A stretch of 64,000 nucleotides of DNA from Mobilicoccus massiliensis (GTDB taxonomy: Bacteria > Actinomycetota > Actinomycetes > Actinomycetales > Dermatophilaceae): assembly GCF_000826525.2 (NCBI RefSeq), contig NZ_LN651325.1:1-64000 (forward strand), read 5' to 3'. Of the stretch, positions 1-8,170 are shown in pieces. The position numbers and the translations under genes are program-made. Each line of letters begins with the position of its first letter. Positions within the stretch are counted from its first letter, which is position 1. Under the pieces are notes generated by a model. That model saw nothing but the letters and a program-made list of their open reading frames with translations, was not told where the DNA came from and ran no database searches.

Positions 1-368
1 CTGTTCGAGCGGCTGGTGGGGCCTGGGGCCGGGTGAAACCGCCTGTTCGAGCGGTGTCGCCGGCGTGCGCGTGGGGTCGCGCACGGTCGCGGTGCCCTCG
101 CCGTGTCGTCGGGATTCCCAACCCCCGCTCGAACAGGCCGTTTCACCGGGCCTTCACGCTCGAACAGGCGTTTTCACCTGGTTTTGACGCTCGAACAGGC
201 GTTTTCATCCCGGCGAGTCCGGTGGAAGTGCCTGTCCGAGCGGGGATGAACCCGCGGGGTGGGGTGAAAACGCCTGTTCGAGCGGGGATGAGGCCGTGGG
301 GTGGGGTGAAAGAGCCTGTTCGAGCGGCTGGCGCGCTTGGGGTCGGGTGAAAACGCCTGTTCGAGGGG
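1..368. repeat. Array of nine 22-23 bp intergenic repeats in two orientations
   Basis: Seven to eight near-complete copies and one cut copy share a unit that begins GGTGAAAACG and ends CCTGTTCGAGCGG. Forward copies lie at 1-12 (cut by the window edge), 32-54, 221-243 (degenerate), 263-285, 305-327 and 346-368. Reverse-complement copies lie at 125-147, 157-178 and 188-209. Forward copies recur every 41-42 bp and reverse copies every 31 bp, close to four and three helical turns. The 18-19 bp forward spacers resemble one another, so this is a degenerate tandem array and not a CRISPR. It starts 17 bp beyond the mrp stop codon and continues to the left of the window. Confidence 0.9.
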
Positions 369-385
369 CCTCTTCGTGGGTGCGG

Positions 386-1519
386 TCAGCGGCTCTGGGG
401 CGTGAGGCCGAGTTTGCGACCGGCCAGCCCGCGGGCGCGGGTGGCGAGGCCCTTGGCGATGCCGCGTAGGGCGACGCCGGCGGGGCCGTCGGGGTTGGAG
501 TTGACCACGGGCGATCCGGTGTCCGAGCCCTCGCGCAGCGAGACGTCGAGCGGAATCTGGCCGAGCAGCGGGATGTCGGTGCCCACGATGCGGCTGAGGG
601 AGTCCGCCACCTGCTGGCCACCGCCGGAGCCGAAGATCTCCTGGCGGGTGCCGTCGGGCAACTCGAGCCACGACATGTTCTCGATGACGCCGACGATGCG
701 CTGGTGGGTCTGAGTGGCGATCGAGCCGGCGCGCTCGGCGACCTCTGCCGCCGCCTGTTGCGGGGTGGTCACGACGATGATCTCGGCGCCCGGGATGAGC
801 TGGGCGACCGAGATCGCGACGTCACCGGTGCCGGGCGGCAGGTCGAGGAGCAGGACGTCGAGGTCGCCCCAGAAGACGTCGGCGAGGAACTGCTGCAGCG
901 CGCGGTGCAGCATCGGGCCACGCCACACGACGGGCTGGTTGCCGGGGACGAACATGCCGACCGAGATGACCTTCACGCCGTTGGACTCCGGCGGCATGAT
1001 CATGTCGTCGACCTGCGTCGGCGGGTAGTCGACACCGATCATGCGGGGGATCGAGAAGCCGTAGATGTCGGCGTCGACGACGCCGACCCGCAGCCCGGCG
1101 TCGGCCAGCGCGACGGCGAGGTTGGCGGTGACCGACGACTTGCCGACGCCGCCCTTGCCGGAGGCGACGGCGTAGACGCGGGTGAGCGAGCCGGGCTTGG
1201 CGAACGGGATCTCGCGTTCGGCCTGGCCACCGCGCAACTGCTGCTTGAGCGCCGCGCGCTGCTCGTCGTTCATCACGCCGAGCGTGACGTCGACGTCGGT
1301 GACGCCGTCGACGGCGCGCAGCGCCTTGTCGGTGTCTCGGCTGAGGGTGTCCTTGAGCGGGCAGGCGGCGACCGTGAGCAGAATGGTCACCGCGACACGG
1401 CCGGCGTCGTCGATCGAGACGTTGTCGACCATGCCGAGCTCGGTGATGGGGCGGTGGATCTCGGGGTCCTCGACGCCGGCGAGAGCCTGGAGAAGAGTCT
1501 CCGTCGTGGGTACTGACAT
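386..1519 (-). CDS. mrp: Mrp/ApbC family iron-sulfur cluster carrier P-loop ATPase
   Basis: 377 aa cytosolic ATPase of the Mrp/ApbC/NBP35 family, which carries and delivers Fe-S clusters. Residues 1-85 form a MIP18-type (DUF59) domain. The deviant Walker A motif GKGGVGKS is at about 121-128, and LDLPPGTGD follows later as the Walker B/switch region. The paired CxxC cysteines that bridge the cluster in classical ApbC are absent: the segment after NMSW reads LELPDGT. The ATG at 1519 is chosen because TAGAGT lies 7 nt upstream, a leaderless arrangement; a longer in-frame N-terminus would be low-complexity. Family assignment is secure; Fe-S carriage is inferred from the family. Confidence 0.95.
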   Translation of the reverse strand: MSVPTTETLLQALAGVEDPEIHRPITELGMVDNVSIDDAGRVAVTILLTVAACPLKDTLSRDTDKALRAVDGVTDVDVTLGVMNDEQRAALKQQLRGGQAEREIPFAKPGSLTRVYAVASGKGGVGKSSVTANLAVALADAGLRVGVVDADIYGFSIPRMIGVDYPPTQVDDMIMPPESNGVKVISVGMFVPGNQPVVWRGPMLHRALQQFLADVFWGDLDVLLLDLPPGTGDVAISVAQLIPGAEIIVVTTPQQAAAEVAERAGSIATQTHQRIVGVIENMSWLELPDGTRQEIFGSGGGQQVADSLSRIVGTDIPLLGQIPLDVSLREGSDTGSPVVNSNPDGPAGVALRGIAKGLATRARGLAGRKLGLTPQSR

Positions 1520-1526
1520 GCGTCCC

Positions 1527-1532
1527 ACTCTA
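1527..1532 (-). promoter_or_regulatory. -10 box for leaderless mrp
   Basis: TAGAGT on the minus strand fits TAnnnT and ends 7 nt before the mrp ATG, so transcription would begin at or next to the start codon. Confidence 0.6.
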
Positions 1533-1679
1533 GGGCCGGGGTGCAGGGCCCCGATCCGTGGGGCGCGGTGGGGCACGGGAGGAGGCGGTACCTCCTGGCG
1601 CGGTCGGGAGCAACCGTTCACGTTCCCGTCACGCAGGCGCGTCATCGTGGAGGGCGGATCACGATTCTGGGAGGGACAC

Positions 1680-2951
1680 GTGTCGCTTCGTCATCGCTCG
1701 TCCGGCGTTCTGTGCGCCGTCGTTCTCGTGCTCGGCATCGCTGCGGCCGGGCCGGGCCCCTGGTCGGCCCGGCCTGCGGCGGCCGCTCAGACCGTCAAGG
1801 CCGTGAGCCTTCAGGTGGGGGCCACCCCCGCCCGGGCGACCGTGACGTGGTTCGCCCGTTCCACGTCCGGCCAGAGAGTGGAATACGGCGTCGCAACGCC
1901 CGCCGGCCGGCTGCCCGCCGCACCCGTGCGCCGGAAGGCCGCAGCGCGTCCTGCGTCGGAACGCGGATGGTCGAGTGTGCATGCCGCGATGACGGGACTC
2001 CGCCCGGGCACGACCTACGCCTACCGCGTCGGATCACACCGTTCGGGATGGTCGTCGGTCTCGCGGTTCACCACCCCGGCGGGGGAGTACGGCACCTTTC
2101 TCGCGTTCGGCGATCCCCAGCTCACGAGATCCGGGCGCACGGTGAACGGCGCGGCCGGGTGGGCTCGCACCCTCGACACGGCGCTGCGCCGCCACCCCCG
2201 GCCGCGGTTCGTCTTCTCCCTCGGTGACCAGGTGAACGACCCGGCCGCGTCGGCCGAGTGGGACGCGTTCTTCGCGCCGCCGGCTCTGCGCGGTCAGCGG
2301 CTCGCGACGCTCATCGGCAACCACGACCAGGCCCGCCGCGCGCCGCAGTACGGGCAGCACGTCGTGGCCCCCAACCTCGTGTCCACCGGGCGTGCTCCGG
2401 GCACGGGCAACGCGTACTTCGTCGAGGGGAAGACGCTCGTCATCGCGCTCGACAGCAACGAGAAGCGCCTCGCCGTGCACCGCGACTACCTCCGCAAGGT
2501 CATCGCGGCCAACCCGCGGGTGACCTGGCGCATCGTCGGCTTCCACCACTCGCCGTTCTCCGGCTCGAGCCACGCCGACGACGCCGACGTGCGCGCCTTC
2601 CGCGCCGGCCTCACCCCGGAGTTCGGTCGCCAGGGCATCGACCTCGTTCTCGGCGGCCACGATCACAGCTATGTGCGAACGCACCTCATGAACGGCCCGC
2701 GCATCTCGCGGCGTGGGAGCGCGAACCCAACCGTTCACCGCCCGCGACGCGGGGAGACCCTCTACCTCACGTTGAACTCGAGCTCGGGCAGCAAGATGTA
2801 CCCGCTGGTGAGCGGCACGCCGTGGGCCGCCAAACGCGATCAGGGTCGGCGCCCCACGTATACCGCGGTGACCACGTCGGCGACCCGGCTCACGGCCTCG
2901 ACCTACCACGACCGGGGGCGGCGCGTCGACGAGGTGACGCTGACCCGCTGA
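1680..2951 (+). CDS. Secreted purple acid phosphatase-like metallophosphatase
   Basis: 423 aa predicted exported phosphoesterase. The N-terminus (residues 1-40) is a signal peptide: basic start, hydrophobic VLCAVVLVLGIAAAG, then an alanine-rich cleavage region. A fibronectin-like purple acid phosphatase N-domain follows, with TVTWF and TTYAYRVG. The calcineurin-like catalytic domain carries its five metal-binding blocks: GDPQ (about 144), GDQVND (182), GNHD (213), GFHHS (287) and GGHDHSY (325). GTG 1680 is preceded by GGGAGG, which decides the start over upstream in-frame codons. It is alone on the plus strand between mrp and the DUF1003 gene, its 3' end 16 bp from the convergent DUF1003 gene. 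Role in phosphate scavenging is inference. Confidence 0.9.
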   Translation: MSLRHRSSGVLCAVVLVLGIAAAGPGPWSARPAAAAQTVKAVSLQVGATPARATVTWFARSTSGQRVEYGVATPAGRLPAAPVRRKAAARPASERGWSSVHAAMTGLRPGTTYAYRVGSHRSGWSSVSRFTTPAGEYGTFLAFGDPQLTRSGRTVNGAAGWARTLDTALRRHPRPRFVFSLGDQVNDPAASAEWDAFFAPPALRGQRLATLIGNHDQARRAPQYGQHVVAPNLVSTGRAPGTGNAYFVEGKTLVIALDSNEKRLAVHRDYLRKVIAANPRVTWRIVGFHHSPFSGSSHADDADVRAFRAGLTPEFGRQGIDLVLGGHDHSYVRTHLMNGPRISRRGSANPTVHRPRRGETLYLTLNSSSGSKMYPLVSGTPWAAKRDQGRRPTYTAVTTSATRLTASTYHDRGRRVDEVTLTR

Positions 2952-2967
2952 GACCGGCGTCCCGTCG

Positions 2968-3636
2968 TCAGCCCGCAGGGCCCTCGTCGGGCGCGCGAGT
3001 GGCCTCGATCGCCCCGAGTCCCTCGCTGACCGCGTCCTCACCTGCCACCGGCAACGGGTCCTCGATCGGGGGCTGCTGGCGTTTGCCCTTCTTCTTCTTG
3101 CGGGGGCGCCGCTCGCGCTCCTCGGCGTCGTCCTCCTCGTCGGCGACGCGGCTCTCGGCCATCTCCTCGAGCAGGTCCCGCAGCTCGGAGCGCACGAAGT
3201 CACGGGTCGCCACGTCGCGCAAGGCGATGCGCAGCGCGGCCACCTCACGCGTGAGGTACTCGGTGTCGGCGAGGTTGCGTTCGTCGCGCGCCCGATCCTG
3301 TTCGAGACCGACACGGTCGCGGTCGTCCTGTCGGTTCTGCGCGAGGAGGATGAGCGGCGCCGCGTAGCTCGCCTGCAGCGACAGGATGAGCGTGAGCAGG
3401 GTGAAGTTGAGCGAGCGCGGGTCGAACTGCACGGTCTCGGGCGCCAGGGTGTTCCAGGAGAGCCACACCGCGCAGAACACGGTCATGTAGATGAGGAACT
3501 GCGGGGTGCCCATGAAGCGGGCGAACGCCTCGCTGCCGCGTCCGAACGCCTCGGGGTCCATGCGCGGGATGCGCATGCGGCGGCCGTGGGTCTCACGCGG
3601 CTGGTCGAGCCGACCTCGGGTGGGGGATTCAGCCAT
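2968..3636 (-). CDS. DUF1003 domain membrane protein
   Basis: 222 aa protein of the DUF1003 family. Two hydrophobic helices are visible at about 46-66 and 78-100, bounded by the family's conserved PFILLNLxLS-like stretch, here LNFTLLTLILSLQASYA, followed by NRQDDRDR. A charged, probably coiled cytoplasmic region and a lysine/arginine-rich tail (RPRKKKKGKR) follow. Its ATG lies inside the last codons of the MgtE_N/CBS gene (8 bp overlap), so the two are translationally coupled. MgtE_N/CBS, DUF1003 and Mrp genes often sit together in actinobacteria, which hints at a role in divalent metal or envelope homeostasis, but the biochemical function is unknown. Confidence 0.92.
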   Translation of the reverse strand: MAESPTRGRLDQPRETHGRRMRIPRMDPEAFGRGSEAFARFMGTPQFLIYMTVFCAVWLSWNTLAPETVQFDPRSLNFTLLTLILSLQASYAAPLILLAQNRQDDRDRVGLEQDRARDERNLADTEYLTREVAALRIALRDVATRDFVRSELRDLLEEMAESRVADEEDDAEERERRPRKKKKGKRQQPPIEDPLPVAGEDAVSEGLGAIEATRAPDEGPAG

Positions 3637-4912
3637 CGGTCACCTCGTCGAGTCGGTCTTCGCGCCAGTCCTCCGGCAGCAGGTGGTCGAGTACGTCGTC
3701 GACGGTGACGGCACCCACGAGGTGGCCGTCCTCGTCGGCCACGGGCAGGCTCACGAGGTTGTACGTCGCGAGCTCACGCGTGATCGCGGCGACGGAGTCG
3801 TCGGGGGCGAGCGGCTCGACGTCCTTGTCGATGACGGAGCCGATCGACTCGTGCGGTGGCTCGCGCAACAGACGCTGGATGTGGACGATGCCGAGGAACT
3901 TGCCGGTGGGCGTCTCGGTGGGGGCGCGGCACACGTAGACCATGGCAGCGAGTGCGGGGGAGAGCTCGGAGCGGCGCACGGTCGCGAGGGCCTCGGCGAT
4001 CGTCGCCTCGGGCGGGAGGATGACCGGCTCGGTCGTCATGAGACCACCGGCGGTGTCCTCGTCGTAGGTGAGCAGTCGCCGGATGTCCTCGGCCTCCTCG
4101 GGCTCCATGAGGCGCAGGTAGCGCTCCTGGGCCTCCGGGGTGAGCTCGGAGAGAAGGTCGGCGGCGTCGTCGGGCTGCATCTCCTCGAGGACGTCGGCGG
4201 CGCGTTCGCCTTCGAGGGCGGCGAGGATCTGCACCTGGTCGTCCTCGGGCAGCTCCTCGAGGACGTCGGCGAGTTTCTCGTCGCGCAGACCGCCCGCGAC
4301 TTGGAGGCGCCGAGCCGGAGGCAGGTCGCGGATCATCTCGGCGAGGTCGGCCGCCTTGAGGTCGTCGAAATTGTCGAGCCACAGGTCGGCGCGTTGGTCG
4401 GCCTCGTGCTCGCGTAGGCCGCTGACGCGATCGACGTCGACGAGCGCCGTCTCCCCGCGGCGGCGGGTGATGCGGAAGAGAGACTTCTCGCGCGGGTCGG
4501 GTTTGCGCACGAAGATCTTCTCCACCGACCACTCCCGCGCCCGCACGCGCTCGATCGCGACGTCCTCGACCGTCGCCTCGTACGGCTCCTCGTCGATCTC
4601 CCGCACGGTGACCGTGCGGTCGAGCAGCTCGGCGATGACCCGCACCTCGGTCGGGCGTTGCTCGAAGCGACGCATGTTGACCAGCCCCGTCGTGATGACC
4701 TGACCGGCCTCCATACTCGTCACCCGCGTCAGCGGGACGAAGACCCGTCGCCGCCCGGCGACCTCGACGACGAGGCCGACCGCCAGCGGCTTGCGACGGG
4801 TGGAGGAGAACGTGACGACGACGTCGCGAACGACACCGACCTGGTCGCCGAGGGGGTCGAAGACCGCGAGACCGGCGAGGCGCGCGACGAAGACCCGGGT
4901 GCTCTGGCTCAC
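3629..4912 (-). CDS. PRC-barrel, MgtE N-terminal and CBS domain protein
   Basis: 427 aa soluble protein. Residues 1-80 look like a PRC-barrel (LAGLAVFDPLGDQVGVVRDV). An MgtE intracellular domain follows at about 140-240, with the helical repeats LPPARRLQVAGGL, VLEELPEDDQVQIL and LLSELTPEAQERYLRLM. Two CBS domains occupy about 255-380 (TTEPVILPPEATIAEALATVR and VADEDGHLVGAVTVDDVLDHL). The transmembrane MgtE channel domain is absent, so this is a sensor half rather than a transporter. GTG 4912 is preferred over a TTG five codons upstream because TACCCT sits 6 nt before it. It overlaps the DUF1003 gene by 8 bp. Regulation of Mg2+ handling is inference from the domains. Confidence 0.9.
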   Translation of the reverse strand: MSQSTRVFVARLAGLAVFDPLGDQVGVVRDVVVTFSSTRRKPLAVGLVVEVAGRRRVFVPLTRVTSMEAGQVITTGLVNMRRFEQRPTEVRVIAELLDRTVTVREIDEEPYEATVEDVAIERVRAREWSVEKIFVRKPDPREKSLFRITRRRGETALVDVDRVSGLREHEADQRADLWLDNFDDLKAADLAEMIRDLPPARRLQVAGGLRDEKLADVLEELPEDDQVQILAALEGERAADVLEEMQPDDAADLLSELTPEAQERYLRLMEPEEAEDIRRLLTYDEDTAGGLMTTEPVILPPEATIAEALATVRRSELSPALAAMVYVCRAPTETPTGKFLGIVHIQRLLREPPHESIGSVIDKDVEPLAPDDSVAAITRELATYNLVSLPVADEDGHLVGAVTVDDVLDHLLPEDWREDRLDEVTDG

Positions 4913-4918
4913 GCTCGC

Positions 4919-4924
4919 AGGGTA
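4919..4924 (-). promoter_or_regulatory. -10 box for leaderless PRC/MgtE_N/CBS gene
   Basis: TACCCT on the minus strand ends 6 nt before GTG 4912. This supports the shorter start and a leaderless transcript for the two-gene operon. Confidence 0.55.
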
Positions 4925-4990
4925 CAACCCGGCACGTCAGAGGCCCTGTTCGTGACGACATGTGGGCCCGGCAGCGCCGCGGGGCGTCGG

Positions 4991-5662
4991 TCAGCGGCTC
5001 CCGGAGCGTGCGTCGTCGCCGCCGCGCTCGCGGTGGCGGCGCACCCGTTTGACGACGTACCACCCGAGCAGCGCCGCGACGAGCGCGAAGACCGCGTACT
5101 GGATGTAGCTCGTGTACTGCTGCACCACCGCGTACTCCTCGCCGAGGTAGTAGCCGGCGAGGATGAGGGCGGCGTTCCACACGAGGCTGCCGCCTCCGGT
5201 GAGCAGGGAGAAGCGCAGGATCGGCATGCGCTCGAGACCGGCCGGGATCGAGACGAGGCTGCGCACGCCGGGGATGACCCGGCCGACGAGCACGGCGCTC
5301 GTGCCGTGCCGCACGAAGAAGTCCTCGGCCTTGAGCATGTCCTCGACGTCGACGAGCGGCACCTTGTCGAGGAGGCGCTCGACGCGATCCCGACCGAGCA
5401 CGGCACCCAGCCCGTACAGCACCCACGCCCCCACGACGGAGCCGACGGTCGCCCACACGATCGCCGCGACGAGGGAGAGCGATCCCAGGCTCGCGGTGAA
5501 GCCGGCCATCGGCAGCACGAGCTCGCTCGGCAGCGGCGGGAAGACACTTTCGAGGCCGACGAGCACTCCGACACCCGGCGCTCCGAGTGTGTCCATCACC
5601 TGCACCACCCAACCGCCGATGCCGTCCGTGGGCGGGGCGGCGGCGAGGACGAACGCGGGCAT
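4991..5662 (-). CDS. DedA family (SNARE-associated) membrane protein
   Basis: 223 aa polytopic membrane protein of the DedA/Tvp38 family, members of which are implicated in lipid recycling and proton-motive force homeostasis. Visible signatures are the ESVFPPLPSEL re-entrant motif near residue 38 and the later GRVIPGVRSLVSIPAGL motif. About five hydrophobic segments and a basic, arginine-rich tail follow. ATG 5662 has AGGAG 7 nt upstream. It stands 78 bp downstream of the MgtE_N/CBS gene's 5' end on the same strand but is transcribed towards it, probably as its own unit. Substrate is not deducible from sequence. Confidence 0.93.
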   Translation of the reverse strand: MPAFVLAAAPPTDGIGGWVVQVMDTLGAPGVGVLVGLESVFPPLPSELVLPMAGFTASLGSLSLVAAIVWATVGSVVGAWVLYGLGAVLGRDRVERLLDKVPLVDVEDMLKAEDFFVRHGTSAVLVGRVIPGVRSLVSIPAGLERMPILRFSLLTGGGSLVWNAALILAGYYLGEEYAVVQQYTSYIQYAVFALVAALLGWYVVKRVRRHRERGGDDARSGSR

Positions 5663-5847
5663 GGGCGGCTCCTGACGACGAGGGCGTGACGGGTGGCGAC
5701 CGGGGCTGCGGACTGCGGTGTCACCGCGGACGACGCGCAGACGGACCGCGAAGTTCCGTGCCCGCGAGCGCGACCGTCGACGTATGGGTGCCCTCGCCTA
5801 GTGTCGGTGAGGAATCCGGCGAGCGCAGCCGGAGAGGGAGGTGCGTC

Positions 5848-6885
5848 GTGCGAGCCGTGTACGTCGAGGAGTTCGGAGCGCCGGCGCGGGTGGCCGACGT
5901 GGCCGTCCCGGAGCCGTCGCCGCGTGGGGTCGTCGTCGAGGTCGAGGCGACGGGCCTGTGCCGCAGCGACTGGCACGCGTGGGCCGGTCACGACGGCGGG
6001 GTGTCGCTGCCGCACGTTCCGGGACACGAGTTCGTGGGCCGCATCGCCGCGGTCGGGGACGAAGTGCGCGAGTTCGTCGTCGGCGACCGGGTGACGACAC
6101 CGTTCGTCTGCGGCTGCGGTGAGTGCCGATACTGCCGGGCGGGCGACGCGCAGGTCTGCCCCGCCCAGACCCAGCCGGGCTTCACCCACGCGGGCTCGTT
6201 CGCGGAGTTCGTTCCGGTCGAGAACGCGCAGGTCAACCTCGTGCGGGTGCCCGATGACGTCGACGCCGCGGCCGTCGCGAGCCTCGGTTGCCGGTTCGCG
6301 ACGAGCTTTCGCGCCCTCCGGCATCGGGCGCGCGTCGAGGCGGGGGAGTCGGTCGCCGTGTTCGGGTGTGGCGGGGTGGGGCTCTCGGCCGTGATGATCG
6401 CGGCGGCTCTCGGTGCCCGACCGATCGCCGTCGACGTCTCCGACGGAGCGCTCGCCCTCGCGCGGCGTCACGGGGCGGCGGCCGTGGTCGATGCCTCCGG
6501 GCTCACCCCGGCGCAGGTCGCGGCCCGTGTCACGGAAGCGGCCGGAGGCGACGGGGCCGACGTCGCGCTCGAGGCCCTCGGGCGACCCGCGACGGCGGAG
6601 GCGGCCGTGCGTTCCCTGCGCCCGCGCGGGCGCTACGTGCAGGTCGGGCTCTTCGCCACCGAGCCGGTGTTCCCGATCGGCGTCGTCACGGCTCGCGAAC
6701 TCGACGTGCTCGGCAGCCACGGCATGGCCGCGTCGGACTACCCCGAGATGATGGCGATGGTCGCAGGCGGCCGGCTGCGCCCCCAGGATCTCGTCACCCG
6801 CACGATCGGCCTCGACGAGGTTCCGGCCGCCCTGCTCGCGATGAACGACGGCACGACTCCCGGCATGACCGTCATCCGCCCCTGA
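5848..6885 (+). CDS. Zinc-dependent alcohol dehydrogenase (MDR family)
   Basis: 345 aa medium-chain dehydrogenase/reductase. The N-terminal GroES-like half has the catalytic zinc residues (C in ATGLCRSDWH, then GHEFVG) and a structural zinc cluster of four cysteines in CGCGECRYCRAGDAQVC. The Rossmann half has GCGGVGLS. It oxidises an alcohol with NAD(P)+; the substrate cannot be read from sequence. GTG 5848 follows GGAGAGGGAGG with 6 nt spacing, which sets the start against longer in-frame extensions. TAGTGT near 5799 is a possible -10 box. It appears monocistronic, 185 bp from the divergent DedA gene. Confidence 0.92.
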   Translation: MRAVYVEEFGAPARVADVAVPEPSPRGVVVEVEATGLCRSDWHAWAGHDGGVSLPHVPGHEFVGRIAAVGDEVREFVVGDRVTTPFVCGCGECRYCRAGDAQVCPAQTQPGFTHAGSFAEFVPVENAQVNLVRVPDDVDAAAVASLGCRFATSFRALRHRARVEAGESVAVFGCGGVGLSAVMIAAALGARPIAVDVSDGALALARRHGAAAVVDASGLTPAQVAARVTEAAGGDGADVALEALGRPATAEAAVRSLRPRGRYVQVGLFATEPVFPIGVVTARELDVLGSHGMAASDYPEMMAMVAGGRLRPQDLVTRTIGLDEVPAALLAMNDGTTPGMTVIRP

Positions 6886-6971
6886 TGTCTCTCGAGAGCC
6901 TGGTCGAGCCGTGCCGCACGCGGCGTGATGAGCGTCTCAGCGCCGGAAATCGCTGATCGCAGGGCCGCTGT

Positions 6972-6989
6972 TAGGCTCGAGATCGAGCC
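6972..6989 (+). promoter_or_regulatory. Candidate promoter and operator for the CoA-lyase operon
   Basis: TAGGCT (6972-6977) fits a -10 box. It is overlapped by a perfect 7 bp dyad GGCTCGA-GA-TCGAGCC at 6974-6989, about 72 bp before the lyase start. A repressor bound there would block RNA polymerase; no regulator gene is adjacent. Confidence 0.45.
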
Positions 6990-7060
6990 GATCCGCCCCT
7001 GGTCGTGCGGTCATCGGCATGGACGATCACCAACACGACGACGTGGGAGGACATCGCCAC

Positions 7061-8170
7061 ATGCGCAGCCCCAAGGACTTCTTCGCCCCCCTCGCGGTCG
7101 GGGCGCCGACCCCGCTTCGTGAGATCCCGGCCCGCCCCTCGCGGGCGATCCACTTCTTCGACCCGAGCAACGCCAAGATGGCGGCCAAGATCCCCAACAT
7201 GGTCGGTCAGGTCGACGTGCTGCTCGGCAACCTCGAGGACGCGGTCAAGGCCGAGAACAAGGAGGCCGCACGCAACGGCCTCGTCGAGATCGCCAAGAGC
7301 ACCGACTTCGGTGAGACCCAGTTGTGGTCGCGCCTCAACGCCCTCGACTCCCCGTGGTTCCTCGACGACGTCACGACGCTCGTGACGAACATCGGCGACA
7401 AGCTCGACGTCGTCATGATCCCCAAGGTGCAGGGCGCCGAGGACATCCACTACGTCGACCGCATCCTCGCCCAGCTCGAGGCCAAGGCCGGACTGGAGCG
7501 TCCGATCCTCGTCCACGCCATCCTCGAGACCGCGCGCGGCATGGCCAACGTCGAGGAGATCGCCGGTGCCTCGCCGCGCATGCAGGGCATCTCGCTCGGC
7601 CCAGCCGACCTCGCGGCCGACCGCCGCATGAAGACGACCCGCGTCGGCGGCGGACACCCCGGCTACCTCGTGCGCGCCGACGCGGCCAAGACCGACGACG
7701 GCTACGACATCCACGGCGAGCAGACCCCGCGGGCCACTCACCAGCAGGATCTGTGGCACTACACGATCGCGCGCATGGTCGACGCCTGCGCGATGCACGG
7801 GATCTTCCCGTACTACGGCCCGTACGGCGACATCACCGACGTCGTCGGCTGCGAGGACCAGTTCCGCAACGCGTTCCTGCTCGGTTGCGTGGGAACGTGG
7901 ACCCTGCACCCCAAGCAGATCGAGATCGCGCGCCGCGTGTTCAGCCCCGACCCGGCCGAGGTCGAGCACGCCTACGAGGTCGTCACCGCGATGGGCGACG
8001 GCACCGGGGCCGTCATGGTCGACGGCAAGATGGAGGACGACGCCTCGTGCAAGCAGTGCCAGGTCGTCGTCGACCTCGCCGAGGCGCTCTCGAAGATCGA
8101 TCCCGAGCTCGGTGAGCAGTACGCCACGGCCAAGCAGGCCGGCATCGCCAAGGCGGGGGGCACGTCATGA
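7061..8170 (+). CDS. mcl: L-malyl-CoA/beta-methylmalyl-CoA lyase-type HpcH/HpaI aldolase
   Basis: 369 aa CoA-ester lyase of the HpcH/HpaI family. It strongly resembles, from memory, the malyl-CoA/citramalyl-CoA lyase of the 3-hydroxypropionate bicycle: [78 protein letters not shown] and [17 protein letters not shown]. The enzyme cleaves malyl-CoA to acetyl-CoA plus glyoxylate, or beta-methylmalyl-CoA to propionyl-CoA plus glyoxylate, with Mg2+ bound by acidic residues. ATG 7061 has GTGGGAGGA about 9 nt upstream. Its stop overlaps the next start (ATGA), so the two lyases form one operon. Which CoA ester is the main substrate is inferred. Confidence 0.88.
   Translation: MRSPKDFFAPLAVGAPTPLREIPARPSRAIHFFDPSNAKMAAKIPNMVGQVDVLLGNLEDAVKAENKEAARNGLVEIAKSTDFGETQLWSRLNALDSPWFLDDVTTLVTNIGDKLDVVMIPKVQGAEDIHYVDRILAQLEAKAGLERPILVHAILETARGMANVEEIAGASPRMQGISLGPADLAADRRMKTTRVGGGHPGYLVRADAAKTDDGYDIHGEQTPRATHQQDLWHYTIARMVDACAMHGIFPYYGPYGDITDVVGCEDQFRNAFLLGCVGTWTLHPKQIEIARRVFSPDPAEVEHAYEVVTAMGDGTGAVMVDGKMEDDASCKQCQVVVDLAEALSKIDPELGEQYATAKQAGIAKAGGTS

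Noticed and set aside
33..350. Open frames on both strands through the repeat array (for example a 105-residue plus-strand frame with PVRAGM-type repeats)
   Set aside because: The frames stay open because the 42 bp unit is a multiple of three and GC-rich. They have no ribosome-binding site, differ on both strands and encode only the repeat.
1..368. CRISPR array
   Set aside because: Units occur in both orientations, spacers are similar to each other and only 9-19 bp long, and no cas gene is present.
704..1516. Long plus-strand frame antisense to mrp
   Set aside because: Composition is that of a GC-rich shadow frame (Asp/Gly/Arg-rich). The minus-strand frame has clear Mrp motifs.
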